From assembly GCA_011772495.1 (NCBI GenBank), contig WVZL01000025.1, positions 92,108 to 156,107 on the forward strand: 64,000 nucleotides of DNA, read 5' to 3'. This document shows, one piece after another, positions 24,081 through 33,682 of the stretch; position 1 is the stretch's first letter; every line of letters starts with the position of its first letter. The notes beneath the pieces are model-generated. The model was given only the letters and a program-made list of their open reading frames with translations. It did not search any database and was not told the DNA's origin. Origin of the DNA: Candidatus Aminicenantota bacterium (GTDB lineage Bacteria > Acidobacteriota > Aminicenantia > Aminicenantales > Aminicenantaceae). The translations under genes and the position numbers were made by a program.

Positions 24081-26588
24081 ATGAAAACCATAAAGAATTT
24101 AAGTTTCCCTTGGTTAATATTGTGTATCTTTTCAATCCCACTTCTCCTCATTGGCGGAGAATTCCAGGTAAAGTCTATCCAAAGCTCAAGGGATTTGCCT
24201 GAGAAAATCTGTAAGCAATGGAAAAGAGGAGATTTCTTGATCTCTGACGGGAAATACCTGGCTTTGATTGGTAATGAGGCAAGGCCTCTAAAGCCCATTC
24301 TCAGCAATCCTCTAGCCAATGCCAGGGGGAGTATTATCAGTTTTGTTCCGGCTGGGAAGAATCTTTTTAGTGACCTGGGCATCGGAGCACCAGTTATCAA
24401 AATAGGTCACCGGATGAAATTCCCGATCTATTCCTCTCTGAAACAATCAAAAAAAAATGCTTCGGAAGGAAGTCTGCGTTTCGAAGCTGAGGCCCAGTAC
24501 GAAGAAAAAGATGGGAAGAAAGCAAAGATCAAGACTCTCTACACATTCTCTTTCCAGAAGGGAAGGATTGATATCATCTCTACCCTGAAAAACACGGGAA
24601 GTCAAGAATTCGAAGACCTGAGCTATGACCTGTACTTTAAAGCTTTTCATAGCTACTATTCCAATCCTTTTGATAAAGAGAAGCATCCGACCCTAAGGTA
24701 CCGGGTTTATCAAAAAAACGGGCATTATCTGGCTTGGCTCAACTTGAATCCCTATCAAGAAACTCCCCCGCCAGGAAAACTGGCTCCAGGAAGAGATTTC
24801 AAGGTTCACTACATTCTCCTGGTTGATGTCCAACCAGAGAGGTTGCTCAGAAAGATCTACAGGATCTTAAAAATTGAAGCCTTCCCGGTCGAGATTCAAT
24901 TCGAAGATTTCGAGGGAAAACTCCTGGAAGTTCTCGTCAAGGATGCTGACTCTGATTCCGTCTTTTTTCGCTCCTTCTTGAAAAAACCTGCCTATTTGGA
25001 GATAGCCTTGCCTAAGGGAGCTTATTTGGCCAGGGCCAATTTCTTTCCAGCGGTCCGCGAAAAATTCTTCACCGTAGGAAAGGATACAAAAAATTCATGC
25101 ACTCTTTCTGACCGGCCTCAAGGGACTCTTAAAGCAAAAATACAGAACAGCAAGGGGGAATTCGTTCCCGGTAAAGTCACCTTCCTCGGCTTAGAATCCT
25201 CCAAATCCCCCTATTTTATGCCTGAAAATCCTGTAGAAACTGGAAGGGATTGGGAAAGACACAAGAATTCCGTCTATCCTTCCCGGGAAGAGCAGGAAGT
25301 CCGGTTGCCAGTCGGAACCTACCTGCTCACAGCTTCGAGAGGCCCGGAGTATTCCCTTGACCAGGAAGTTATAGAAGTTCTAAAGGGCGATAGCCAGGAA
25401 ATTGTGTTTGTCATCGACCGCATGGTTGATACGTCAAACCTTCTCTCGCTTGATCTTCACCTGCACACCCAGAATTCGCTGGATGCTGCCCTGTCAATTC
25501 CCGAGAGGATAAAGTCCCTGATAGCCGAAGGAGTGGAGGTCGCTGTCGCCACTGACCATAATTATATCACTGATTATTATCCAGCCCTCAAGAAGCTCGG
25601 TTTGGATAAATACTTAGCCGTTATCTCCGGAAGCGAAGTGACTCATAACGGAGTTATCCACTTCTGCACCTACCCCCTGATAGCAAGAACAAAAGAGGAA
25701 AATAACGGTGCCCTTGATCCCCGGCCAGAGGAGGCGTCCCTCCTCTTTAAGGCCAGCCGCCAAAAAAATCCTAAGGCGCTGATCCAAGTGAATCATCCCC
25801 GGAGCAAGAAATACGGATACTTTACTCACTATTATCTGGACCAGGAATCAGCCGCTCATGTGCTCGATACTTTTGATACTTCTTTCGATGTGATGGAAGT
25901 CATAAACGGTACTTACAGACGCAATTCAGATCGAGTGGCGGTCAAGGACTGGCTTAACCTGCTGAACCGAGGCTATTACTTTCCCCTGGTCGGTGCCTCT
26001 GATTCGCACGGCGCAGATACCGAAGAACCAGGCTATGCGAGAACCTATGTTCATTATGAAGGAGAAAAAGGCAAGAAACTGGACTGGACAGCAGTTAGGG
26101 AGGCTCTAAAAAAAGGACGCTCTTTTGCTAGCACTGGCCCCATCATAGAATTTAAAATAAACGGAAAATACACTTGTGGAGATTCCTTCAAAGCAGATAA
26201 AAAGAAAATTCATATCTCTCTGTTGGTTCAAAGTGCTCCCTGGGTAGCGGTGGATGAAGTCAGAATTATCGTTAACGGCGAACGAAAAATGATTATCCCC
26301 GTGAACACCGAAAAAAGCCTGATTCAGAAATTGCACCACGAGATGAACCTGAAGTTGAAGCGCGATTCCTATATTGCTATTGAAGCTCTGGGGAAAAAAA
26401 GCTTCTATCCTGTCGTCCAACGCCGCTCAAGAAAAAGTGACCCTGACGACGCAGTCCTCCCTTATGCCCTGACCAATCCTGTTTTTATTGATGTGGATGG
26501 GAACGGCAAATTTGATCCCCCTGTTCCTGAAAAAATCAAACTCATCACAGATATCCCTAAACCAAAAGACGAATCGGAACGTAATTAA
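24081..26588 (+). CDS. Exported CehA/McbA-family PHP metallohydrolase
   Basis: 835 residues. A signal peptide (LSFPWLILCIFSIPLLLIGG) precedes about 400 residues of beta-rich exported sequence. The PHP domain starts near residue 450: LDLHLHTQNSLDA (HxH), VAVATDHNYI (DH), NHPRSKKYG (H) and GASDSHGADT (DxH). This set matches the CehA/McbA metallo-hydrolases, some of which act on phosphoesters or carbaryl-like carbamates; the natural substrate is unknown. AAGGAA lies about seven bases before ATG 24081. Stand-alone gene with 190 bp of AT-rich DNA upstream. Confidence 0.84.
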   Translation: MKTIKNLSFPWLILCIFSIPLLLIGGEFQVKSIQSSRDLPEKICKQWKRGDFLISDGKYLALIGNEARPLKPILSNPLANARGSIISFVPAGKNLFSDLGIGAPVIKIGHRMKFPIYSSLKQSKKNASEGSLRFEAEAQYEEKDGKKAKIKTLYTFSFQKGRIDIISTLKNTGSQEFEDLSYDLYFKAFHSYYSNPFDKEKHPTLRYRVYQKNGHYLAWLNLNPYQETPPPGKLAPGRDFKVHYILLVDVQPERLLRKIYRILKIEAFPVEIQFEDFEGKLLEVLVKDADSDSVFFRSFLKKPAYLEIALPKGAYLARANFFPAVREKFFTVGKDTKNSCTLSDRPQGTLKAKIQNSKGEFVPGKVTFLGLESSKSPYFMPENPVETGRDWERHKNSVYPSREEQEVRLPVGTYLLTASRGPEYSLDQEVIEVLKGDSQEIVFVIDRMVDTSNLLSLDLHLHTQNSLDAALSIPERIKSLIAEGVEVAVATDHNYITDYYPALKKLGLDKYLAVISGSEVTHNGVIHFCTYPLIARTKEENNGALDPRPEEASLLFKASRQKNPKALIQVNHPRSKKYGYFTHYYLDQESAAHVLDTFDTSFDVMEVINGTYRRNSDRVAVKDWLNLLNRGYYFPLVGASDSHGADTEEPGYARTYVHYEGEKGKKLDWTAVREALKKGRSFASTGPIIEFKINGKYTCGDSFKADKKKIHISLLVQSAPWVAVDEVRIIVNGERKMIIPVNTEKSLIQKLHHEMNLKLKRDSYIAIEALGKKSFYPVVQRRSRKSDPDDAVLPYALTNPVFIDVDGNGKFDPPVPEKIKLITDIPKPKDESERN

Positions 26589-26715
26589 GAAATGCAGCTC
26601 TCGAATACGAGAAATTTAGCTGGTAAAAACGAACATCAACAGGAAAAGTATTTTTCCTTAAAGGAATATGAAGGCGATCCCAGGCTCAACAATTCATCAT
26701 CTCCTTTTCGTATGA

Positions 26716-27399
26716 ATGAAAAACAATAAAAACCTATCATCTCCCAGCCGCCTTGGAACAAAGGTCGCTTCCTCCAAAATCAGGACCTTGACATTTGTCC
26801 TCGAAATTGCTCTGATCCTTATTCTGCTCGCAGTATGGTTCAGTTCTGAATCCATCCGAGAAAGTAAAAACCTATGGATCTTTTTCTTCTACAGCTTTCC
26901 AGCTGAATTCTTGATAGCCATAGTCCCCCACGAGCCAGTTCTTCTCTATTTCAGTAAATTTTACTCTCCCCTGGCTGTCACACTGGTCGCTATTGCCGGC
27001 ACCTTACTGGCAGAGATTATCAATTATTCCGTCTTTTCCTATGTTGGCAATCTGAAGCCCTTCAGCAAAGTTCGCCTTACTAGATGGGTCAGCAAGACCA
27101 TTGAATTGTTCAACAAGGCTCCCTTTGCGGCGCTCCTGGTGGCTGGATTCACCCCTGTGCCCTTTTATCCCTTCCGCTTCCTGGTTGTCTTGGCTCGCTA
27201 CCCATTATGGAAATACGGCCTGGCCATCTTTATCTCCCGGACTCCCCGCTTCTTCCTTCTTGCCCTATTGGGTCACATTTATAAAATCCCAGACTATCTG
27301 TTCCCCGTTATTTTCATTGCTCTCGCCATTCCTCTAACCTATCCCTTAGTGAGAAGCCTGCTGAAAAAAAACCCAGAGAACAGACCAGATGCCACCTAA
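26716..27399 (+). CDS. VTT/DedA-like integral membrane protein
   Basis: 227 residues with about five membrane segments (32-52, 63-80, 90-115, 140-165, 185-215). The central EFLIAIVPHEPVLLYFSKFY and GFTPVPFYPFRFLVVLARY segments resemble the re-entrant loops of VTT (SNARE-associated Golgi) proteins, several of which are lipid scramblases or transporters in membrane homeostasis. Its end overlaps the next gene by 11 bp, and a diacylglycerol-kinase-like gene follows, giving a lipid-related context. No good ribosome site is visible. A hairpin-capable AGGAAAA/TTTTCCT repeat lies at 26641-26658 upstream. Confidence 0.72.
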   Translation: MKNNKNLSSPSRLGTKVASSKIRTLTFVLEIALILILLAVWFSSESIRESKNLWIFFFYSFPAEFLIAIVPHEPVLLYFSKFYSPLAVTLVAIAGTLLAEIINYSVFSYVGNLKPFSKVRLTRWVSKTIELFNKAPFAALLVAGFTPVPFYPFRFLVVLARYPLWKYGLAIFISRTPRFFLLALLGHIYKIPDYLFPVIFIALAIPLTYPLVRSLLKKNPENRPDAT

Positions 27400-28381
27400 A
27401 GCTCTAGTGACTGGAGCCACTGGCTTTATCGGCAGCCATCTAGTCGAAACTCTCTTCGCCCAGGAATGGGAAGTCACTTGTCTGGTTAGACCAACCAGCC
27501 GGGTAAAATTCCTCAGCAAGTTGCCAGTTCGATTTGTAGCCAGCCAACCTGAAGAGCTCCAGAGCCTAGAAGAAGCAGTCAAAGGCCAGGATTATATCTT
27601 CCATCTGGCAGGACGCATCCGCTCAGCCAAAAGAGAAGTCTATGAAAGAGCCAATCATCTTCTGACCAGGAACCTTGTTCAGGCCTGCCTCTCCAAGAAT
27701 CCAACCCTGAAGCGTTTTGTCTACATCTCCTCCATCTCTGCAGCAGGGCCTTCGCTTCCCGGCCGCTACCTGGATGAAAACGACCCCTGTACTCCAACCT
27801 CAGAATACGGAAGAAGTAAGCTCCGAAGCGAGCAAGCCGTTCAAGAGTCCTGGGATTCTATTCCGGCGACTATCATTCGTCCTCCCAACGTCTACGGGCC
27901 TCGCCAACAAGAAACCGAGCTCCTGATCAAAATCATCAGTAAGAGGATTGTTCCTCTGCTCAAAGAAAAAGGAGAAAAAACAAGCCTGATTTACGTCAAG
28001 GACCTGGTGGAGGGAATCATCCAAGCCGCCCTTTCCTCAAAAACCAAGAATCAGGTCTATTATTTAACTGATGGAAAAGGCTATTCTTGGCGAAAAATCA
28101 TTTTGATCATGAAGAGATATGTCCTGAAGGAGTCATTCTTTTTTCCTCTGCCTGAGACAATCATATACTTTTTGGCCTGGCTCATCGACGTTCTGAAGAA
28201 AGCCAAGGTTATTAAATCCTATTTTGGTCGAAAGGCCTGGCGGGCGATGACTCAAACCCGCTGGCTTTTCTCCTCATCAAAAGCCGAAACCGACTTCGGC
28301 TTCCGACCCAAGTTCAGCCTAGAAGAAGGAATTAAGGAAACCGTGAAAGCCTACCAGCAGCAGAGACCTAAAGCATCTTAA
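27389..28381 (+). CDS. NAD-dependent epimerase/dehydratase (extended SDR)
   Basis: 330 residues. The Rossmann motif TGATGFIGSHLVETL (8-22) binds NAD(P); the catalytic set is Ser in YISSISAAG with Tyr and Lys in YGRSK. The overall layout is of sugar-nucleotide epimerases or sterol/dihydroflavonol-type dehydrogenases, and it cannot be narrowed further. It overlaps the VTT gene by 11 bp and so is translationally coupled with it. Together with the lipid kinase 176 bp downstream it hints at envelope lipid or glycan metabolism. Confidence 0.88.
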   Translation: MPPKALVTGATGFIGSHLVETLFAQEWEVTCLVRPTSRVKFLSKLPVRFVASQPEELQSLEEAVKGQDYIFHLAGRIRSAKREVYERANHLLTRNLVQACLSKNPTLKRFVYISSISAAGPSLPGRYLDENDPCTPTSEYGRSKLRSEQAVQESWDSIPATIIRPPNVYGPRQQETELLIKIISKRIVPLLKEKGEKTSLIYVKDLVEGIIQAALSSKTKNQVYYLTDGKGYSWRKIILIMKRYVLKESFFFPLPETIIYFLAWLIDVLKKAKVIKSYFGRKAWRAMTQTRWLFSSSKAETDFGFRPKFSLEEGIKETVKAYQQQRPKAS

Positions 28382-28384
28382 AGT

Positions 28385-28457
28385 GGGGACGGTACCATTT
28401 TCTTGCAGTTTCCTCAGCTCTTTCTGAGAATCGTTGAGAAAAAGTAGAACTGTTCCC
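28385..28457. repeat. Degenerate GGGGACGG-type palindromic repeat
   Basis: Left arm GGGGACGGTACCATTTTCT and right arm AGAAAAAGTAGAACTGTTCCC are imperfect inverted copies. They resemble the clean palindrome at 56525-56644, which carries GGGGACGGTTCTATTTTTT. This is probably an old copy of the same dispersed REP-like element, placed between the epimerase and lipid kinase genes. Confidence 0.55.
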
Positions 28458-28556
28458 TGTCTTTTGTTCTTCAAGGGAAGCCGGTCGATCAGCGATCAGC
28501 TTCAGACTTTGACTTAAGCCCTCTGAGATGCTATAAGTTGCTAGGTTGAGTTTACC

Positions 28557-29480
28557 ATGAGCCAGAGAAAAAACACAGACCTAAAGATATCCTGCCTCAT
28601 CAATCCTCTTGCTGCCCGCGACCGATGGCAGAGGAGAAAAAAGCTCAGACACTATCTCCAGGAATACCTGCCCGGAAAGGTCATCGACATCAAGGGAAAA
28701 AAAGAAGACACGATTGAAGCGGCCAAGAAACAGAGTTTGAAGGATAAGATCATCGTGGCTGTCGGGGGCGACGGAACTGTGGCCGACGTTATTCAAGGAA
28801 TCATGGAGAGCGGAAACAAGAACGACATCCTCTTAGGCCTCATTCCTATAGGAAGCGGGAACGCTTTCCGCAAATCCTTCTGTATTCCCAAAAAGGCAAA
28901 GAAAGCCATAAAGATCCTCTCTGAAGGCCAGACTAAAGTAGTCGATCTAATCGACATCGAAGACAGAATGGCTGGTTTTGCCAGCATCGGAGGCACAGCG
29001 AGGATTACCCAAGAAAAACTCAAACACAACATTCAAGGCCTCTTCGGTCATCTTCTAGCCTCCAGGATTATGTTCACTCTGCCCAAAAAAGAGCAGGAAA
29101 TTGAACTCTTTGACGGAATAGACAGTCGCGGAGAGCATTTCGATAGAAAAACCTTGAAATTAAAACTCTTTGACTGCGTCATCGGAAAGACGAGCTACTT
29201 CGGTTACAGTTGGAAAATCGCTCCCCTGGCCAGGATCGACGACGGCTATCTTGACCTCACTTTTTTTGAGATCAGCGGATGGAAATATATGATGTTTTTT
29301 CCGCTCATCTATTTCGGTCTGTTCCAGAAAACACAGAAGCACTATAAAGTTAAAAAGATGATCATCAAGGGGAAAGATCTTTCAGTTCAGTACAACGGCG
29401 AATTCCTAGGAATGAAAGACAGGATCGAAGTGAAAGTGATTCCTCGAGCCTTAAAGGTAATCAGCCCTAGAGAGGACTAG
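28557..29480 (+). CDS. Diacylglycerol/lipid kinase family protein
   Basis: 307 residues, typical of the YegS/DgkB fold. The nucleotide-binding signature GGDGTVADVIQGIM is at about 67-80 and PIGSGNAFRKSF at about 100-111; the C-terminal beta-domain ends VQYNGEFLGMKDRIEVKVIPR, near the usual DGE-type motif (Asn-Gly-Glu here). It would phosphorylate diacylglycerol, sphingosine-like or other lipids with ATP. It follows the VTT and epimerase genes on the same strand after a REP-like repeat, and converges on DUF429 with a 14-bp gap. Confidence 0.87.
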   Translation: MSQRKNTDLKISCLINPLAARDRWQRRKKLRHYLQEYLPGKVIDIKGKKEDTIEAAKKQSLKDKIIVAVGGDGTVADVIQGIMESGNKNDILLGLIPIGSGNAFRKSFCIPKKAKKAIKILSEGQTKVVDLIDIEDRMAGFASIGGTARITQEKLKHNIQGLFGHLLASRIMFTLPKKEQEIELFDGIDSRGEHFDRKTLKLKLFDCVIGKTSYFGYSWKIAPLARIDDGYLDLTFFEISGWKYMMFFPLIYFGLFQKTQKHYKVKKMIIKGKDLSVQYNGEFLGMKDRIEVKVIPRALKVISPRED

Positions 29481-29494
29481 CCTGCAGATTAAAG

Positions 29495-30085
29495 CTATTC
29501 GGCAGGCATGATGATAGCCCCCCGGGAAAAATTACCGTAGACCTCCCCTTTTCCCTTTAAAAAAAGAAGTCCGGTTAAGGCACCTGAGACCGCATCCAAT
29601 TCATGAGCCGAAATCTTCCTCTTCAACCCTTTAATTCCCAACCGCCGCAATCCAAGACTCAAATCGCTCACACTGTGTTTGGCCCGAGGAATCCCCCAGA
29701 TATCCTGGGCCCCTCCTGGATAAATCTCAACCACTCGATACCCGGCTCGCTCCAGGTTCTGGCGGAGCTTTATTCCCCTCTCTGTCAAACTCCTCATGGG
29801 ACCTAAAGTGATCGGAAAAAAAGGGATTTTTCTCTTTCTCAGTTCTTCATCACAGGCCCGAAAATGATACTTTCCCCTTTCCTTGATGGACTTTCTTCCT
29901 GGGGGAAGGCTCAAAGGCGCATCGATGGCCACTAGCTCGGGTTTGGCTTTATCGACGTATTCCAGGATCTCCTCATCAGAATAAAGAATAACAGAGGAGA
30001 CATCGTAGCCTCTGAGGATACATGCTCCAGTCGGCCGTCCCTCGACTCCGGCTAAATCAATACCGACTACAACGAAATCTTTCAT
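29495..30085 (-). CDS. DUF429 family protein
   Basis: 196 residues. It has the RNase H-like start VVGIDLAGVEGRPTGA, an acidic VAIDAPLSLP segment and EIYPGGAQDIWGIP, all seen in DUF429 proteins; HELDAVSGALTGLL closes the fold. A predicted nuclease-like fold is known for the family but no activity is established. Cytoplasmic, single gene. Confidence 0.82.
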   Translation of the reverse strand: MKDFVVVGIDLAGVEGRPTGACILRGYDVSSVILYSDEEILEYVDKAKPELVAIDAPLSLPPGRKSIKERGKYHFRACDEELRKRKIPFFPITLGPMRSLTERGIKLRQNLERAGYRVVEIYPGGAQDIWGIPRAKHSVSDLSLGLRRLGIKGLKRKISAHELDAVSGALTGLLFLKGKGEVYGNFSRGAIIMPAE

Positions 30086-30167
30086 TTTTTCTGAATGGGC
30101 CTGAAAATCATCCTCTTTCTGGGACAGGCTAGTCTCCCTTGAAGGGAATTATTCTGGAAGATCGGAA

Positions 30168-31091
30168 TCAGGAGGAAGAGACCACACTTTTCAGGGCCTT
30201 GACAATATCAGCAGGAAATGTCCGGTCCGAAAGCTTGTCCACGTCTTCCCATTTTATCACCCCACCTCCCTCTTGAGCCGGCATCTGAGCAATCTGCTTT
30301 TCATAGAGCTTGGCAATGGCAATGATGCTACTTCCGAGGGGAATTTCCGCCAAATTTTTATCCGTAGCCTCAGCTCCTTCCACATAATGGTGAAAATAGC
30401 CAGCTAGAATAGGTTCTATGGCCTTCAACAGAGAGCCTGTAGAGGAAAGAATGATCTTCTCTCTTTCTCCTATCTTAGACTGGTCAATTTCTTTCCGGCT
30501 GGCTACAAAATCAGCGGCATCCTCAAAAAAAGGAAGGCTATCCCGAATAATTCCTGCTTCAGAGAGCAAGGCAGCTGATTTAATATTCTCTATTTCCGAA
30601 GTTTTTAGCCCAGCAGCTTCAGCAATCCTGCCAGCAAGAAGAGAAACTCTCACCGAGGGAGGCCTTACTTTATCAGCCACTTCTAGGTATTTGAGCACGA
30701 TTTCTAAGCTTCCGACATAGGCCTGCTTAAGACTTTTCAGTCTGCTTTCTTTCTGTTCAAAAAGATTCCCTACGAGATACCCAGCCAAAATCAAAAAGCT
30801 ACCCCAAGTCAGAAGATTGATAACCGTATCGAGCAAAATCTCTACTTTCCGCCCGAATATCAAAGGAGAAAAAATCAGATAAAGCACGACGAGAAGAATA
30901 CAAGAAATCCCGGCTAGAACTGCCTTTTTTCCCCCTAGAAAATAGCCCGCCAGGATAACAGGGAGGAAAAAGAAATTGAGAAAGGAATATTTATAATAAA
31001 CAAGGAAGGCAATGGCCACAATCCCGAGGATGATAAGAGCGACTATAGCTCCTTCGAGATGATCAAGAATATATTTTTTTATTCTTTTCAT
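30168..31091 (-). CDS. Membrane protein with degenerate HD-GYP-like domain
   Basis: 307 residues. The first 120 form four to five membrane helices (13-32, 38-52, 56-75, 88-110) resembling small integral sensor modules. Residues about 125-300 follow the helical order of HD-GYP domains (LEIVLKYLEVADKVRPPSVR, LAGRIAEAAGLKTSEIENIK, AALLSEAGIIRD, SSIIAIAKLYE). The metal-binding residues are lost: the first His is replaced in PPSVR and the HD pair is Ser-Glu in LLSEAG. It cannot be an ordinary cyclic-di-GMP phosphodiesterase. A binding or signalling role is inferred. Single gene, divergent from sppA. Confidence 0.66.
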   Translation of the reverse strand: MKRIKKYILDHLEGAIVALIILGIVAIAFLVYYKYSFLNFFFLPVILAGYFLGGKKAVLAGISCILLVVLYLIFSPLIFGRKVEILLDTVINLLTWGSFLILAGYLVGNLFEQKESRLKSLKQAYVGSLEIVLKYLEVADKVRPPSVRVSLLAGRIAEAAGLKTSEIENIKSAALLSEAGIIRDSLPFFEDAADFVASRKEIDQSKIGEREKIILSSTGSLLKAIEPILAGYFHHYVEGAEATDKNLAEIPLGSSIIAIAKLYEKQIAQMPAQEGGGVIKWEDVDKLSDRTFPADIVKALKSVVSSS

Positions 31092-31390
31092 CTTTTTATC
31101 CCGTCCCAGAAGCCTCTTGTGGCCTCCTTCTCCGGCTTGAAAACGCTTTCTGGAAACGGCTCAAACTTCATCGGAAGGAGCTGGCTTGATGGCAGTGAAG
31201 AACCCTTTTTATGGATTTCTCTGCAACTTTTCCTGAAAAATTTATATCATCAAAAAAAAGGGAAGTCAATCAAGAGAAAAAACATTATTGGCTAGGGATC
31301 TTTCAGGAACAGAACAGCCTGACAAGAGATTATAGCCAGGATATCTGATATAATCCTTCAGAGTTTAGATCTTTAAACTAAGGAGGAAAA

Positions 31391-32371
31391 ATGAAAAAAT
31401 TCATTGGTTTAATCCTGATTCTAGCTCTCTTAAGTGGATGTAGCCCTCATATCCATATCGATTTCTTAGGTAAAGAAAGAATCGAAGAAGTGGAGTTGGT
31501 CAAAAGCAAGGCCAAAGAGAAAATCTTGCTCGTCGACATCGAGGGCATCATAAGCTCTATGGTCAGCCCCGGATTCTTTGCCAGAGAAGGAGACCTTCTG
31601 TCTCAGGTCTACTACAGACTGGAAAAAGCCTCTAAAGACGAAACAGTTAAAGGAGTCATCCTCCGCCTGGACACTCCAGGCGGAGAAGTCACAGCCAGTG
31701 ATATTCTTTACAATGAAATCCTGAAATTCAAAGAAAAGACCGGCTTGCCAGTGGTGGGATTGATGATGGGAGTGGCTGCTTCCGGAGGCTATTATGTGGC
31801 CTCGGCTTGCGATTTCATCATTGCCCACCCCTCAACCCTAACCGGAAGCATCGGAGTCATCTCCGTCTTCCCCAGCCTCCAAGAGCTCCTTTCCAAAGTG
31901 GGGATCAAAGTCAACGTGATTAAATCTGGCCAGATGAAAGACTCAGGGGGATTCTGGAGAGACGTCACTGAAGAGGAGAAAAAAGTTTTTCAGACAATCA
32001 TAGACGATTACTTCCAGAAGTTCGTAGAAGTTGTTTATCAAAACAGAAAAGAGTCTCTTACCCGAGAAGAGCTGGCCAGAATCGCTGATGGCCGAGTCTA
32101 TACTGGTACCCAGGCCTTAGAGTTGAAACTCATCGATGAACTCGGCTATTTTGACCAGGCTCTGAAAAAAACTCTCTCCCTGGCCGCTTTAAGAGAAGCA
32201 AAGGTTATTGCTTATACTTATTATCCTCAGCTAAAAACAAACATCTATGCCCAAGGATTAAAGGAACCCTCCCTCTCGAAGAACACCAGTATAGATTATG
32301 AGAATCTTCTGCAAGTCCTGAAAAGCGGATTCTATTACTTGTGGTTACCCCAGTTAGCTCCAACTCCATGA
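31391..32371 (+). CDS. sppA: Signal peptide peptidase SppA-type protease, S49, lipoprotein
   Basis: 326 residues, the short single-domain form. A lipoprotein signal ends in LSGC (Cys17). The S49 core has RLDTPGGEVTASD, nucleophile Ser131 in GVAASGGYYVAS and general-base Lys179 in VIKSGQMKD, plus GSIGVISVFP. It would degrade leftover signal peptides or other membrane-embedded peptides from the periplasmic side. AAGGAGG lies ahead of ATG 31391. The 299-bp gap upstream (31092-31390) holds no clear gene; a TATAAT occurs near 31346 without a good -35. Confidence 0.91.
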   Translation: MKKFIGLILILALLSGCSPHIHIDFLGKERIEEVELVKSKAKEKILLVDIEGIISSMVSPGFFAREGDLLSQVYYRLEKASKDETVKGVILRLDTPGGEVTASDILYNEILKFKEKTGLPVVGLMMGVAASGGYYVASACDFIIAHPSTLTGSIGVISVFPSLQELLSKVGIKVNVIKSGQMKDSGGFWRDVTEEEKKVFQTIIDDYFQKFVEVVYQNRKESLTREELARIADGRVYTGTQALELKLIDELGYFDQALKKTLSLAALREAKVIAYTYYPQLKTNIYAQGLKEPSLSKNTSIDYENLLQVLKSGFYYLWLPQLAPTP

Positions 32372-32424
32372 TAATCAACTCTATACCAGGCGCTCTTCTT
32401 TCTGATGACGCGTGCCAACAGCGA

Positions 32425-32829
32425 TTATCCCAGCTTGGTTTCTACCTCAAAAGCAGGAGGTCGATGAATATGGGCTTTAACCGAACAACCATTCACAGCG
32501 CTGATGATGGCCTGCCTGTATTTCTCAGGAAACTCTGGGTGTAAGTTGATCTCTATGGATACCCTCTCGATCATTTTTGTCTCTGGGTTCTTTTCTGGCT
32601 TCATCACCAAGAACGCACCCTCGGTTGGAATACCTCTTTCCCGACAGAAAGAAAGGGCATAGATACCACTACAGGTTGCGATAGAGACCAGGAATAAATC
32701 AAAAGGAGCCAGGGCTGAGCTGTCTCCTCCCGCATAGACTGGTTGGTCTGTCTTGACGGTGAAACCCTTGTATTCTGCGTCGACTCTTTTTCCTCCCGGA
32801 AAAGTGACTTTTATTTCTCTATTATTCAT
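32425..32829 (-). CDS. OsmC-family protein
   Basis: 134 residues. The family core is FTVKTDQPVYAGGDSSALAP, then FDLFLVSIATCSGIYALSFCRERG with two cysteines (about 64 and 73), the pair that acts in peroxide reduction in OsmC/Ohr proteins. Whether this one reduces organic peroxides or belongs to the YhfA-like subgroup cannot be told. GGAGG precedes ATG 32829. It converges with sppA and lies next to a short tandem repeat. Confidence 0.85.
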   Translation of the reverse strand: MNNREIKVTFPGGKRVDAEYKGFTVKTDQPVYAGGDSSALAPFDLFLVSIATCSGIYALSFCRERGIPTEGAFLVMKPEKNPETKMIERVSIEINLHPEFPEKYRQAIISAVNGCSVKAHIHRPPAFEVETKLG

Positions 32830-32904
32830 GATACTTCTCCTCCCAACGTTGGCCTAAGATTAACCGTATAATTTATCCTATCCACTACAGATGTCAAGTC
32901 ATCA

Positions 32905-32956
32905 ACAAAATTAGGGGACAAAATTAGGGGATCAAAATTAGGGGACGGTTCTATTT
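32905..32956. repeat. Three tandem ACAAAATTAGGGG units leading into a REP-like arm
   Basis: Units at 32905-32917, 32918-32930 and 32931-32944 (the last with one extra base) end in GGGGACGGTTCTATTT (32941-32956). That 16-mer is identical to 56544-56559, the left arm of the palindrome there. This looks like a partial REP-type element with slippage at its edge. Confidence 0.65.
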
Positions 32957-32983
32957 CTTGAAAAATAATGAGGCCGCCCTGTA

Positions 32984-33682
32984 TTAAATCGTGGAAAATA
33001 TAGCTAGCAATAGCTTCATGTCTTTTTCCGTAAGCGTCAACCTTCCCAATAAGTCATAGACAATCTGCTCCACGTGCTCTTTATTGGTCGAGTGGATGAA
33101 CCTTTTCTTATTGAGTTTATCTAATATTAATCTTATGCATTCTTCTTGCTGGCGGCGAGAGAGGAGTGCTTCTGTTGTCGTCTCTTGGCTCTGAACACTA
33201 ATCTTGAACAGCGGAAACAAGGTCAGCAGCACCGCAGAAGCCAGGTTATAAGAGGGCTGTCTAACAGCTTGAGGAATGCTGAACCTGAAATTTGAACTCT
33301 TCAATTCCTCTGAAGTTAGACCGGTCCTCTCGTTCCCGAAGAGAAGCCCGATTCTTGTTACCTGGGGAAAACTCAGCATTTTCTCCACCGCTTCGTCCAA
33401 GGTGAGAGAGGAAAAATTCTTCCTTATCTTGGAAGTGGCCGCAAAGATAAGGTCTAGGTCAGCCGTGGCTTCTTTTAAAGTTGAGTATATCGGAGCTTGT
33501 CTTAAGATATCTTTAGCATGGACAGCGGTCTGGTAAGATCTCTCGCTTACTGGAGATGACCTTATCAAACGGAGATTCTCGAACCCCGTATTTTTCATGC
33601 TCCTGGCCACAAGTCCCACATTCTCTGCTTTTTCTGGCCTGACCAGAATCACGAAAAACTTTTTTCTTCTATCTTCTTCCAT
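32984..33682 (-). CDS. TrmJ/SpoU-type RNA 2'-O-methyltransferase
   Basis: 232 residues. SPOUT motifs are present: VRPEKAENVGLVARSMKNTG (motif 1 with the conserved Asn-Val-Gly), IGLLFGNERTGLTSEEL (motif 2) and FSIPQAVRQPSYNLASAV (motif 3, knot). This is the group-1 TrmH family, whose bacterial member TrmJ methylates position 32 of tRNAs; that specificity is likely but not proved from sequence. The C-terminal 70 residues form the extra helical extension typical of TrmJ. Single gene. Confidence 0.86.
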   Translation of the reverse strand: MEEDRRKKFFVILVRPEKAENVGLVARSMKNTGFENLRLIRSSPVSERSYQTAVHAKDILRQAPIYSTLKEATADLDLIFAATSKIRKNFSSLTLDEAVEKMLSFPQVTRIGLLFGNERTGLTSEELKSSNFRFSIPQAVRQPSYNLASAVLLTLFPLFKISVQSQETTTEALLSRRQQEECIRLILDKLNKKRFIHSTNKEHVEQIVYDLLGRLTLTEKDMKLLLAIFSTI

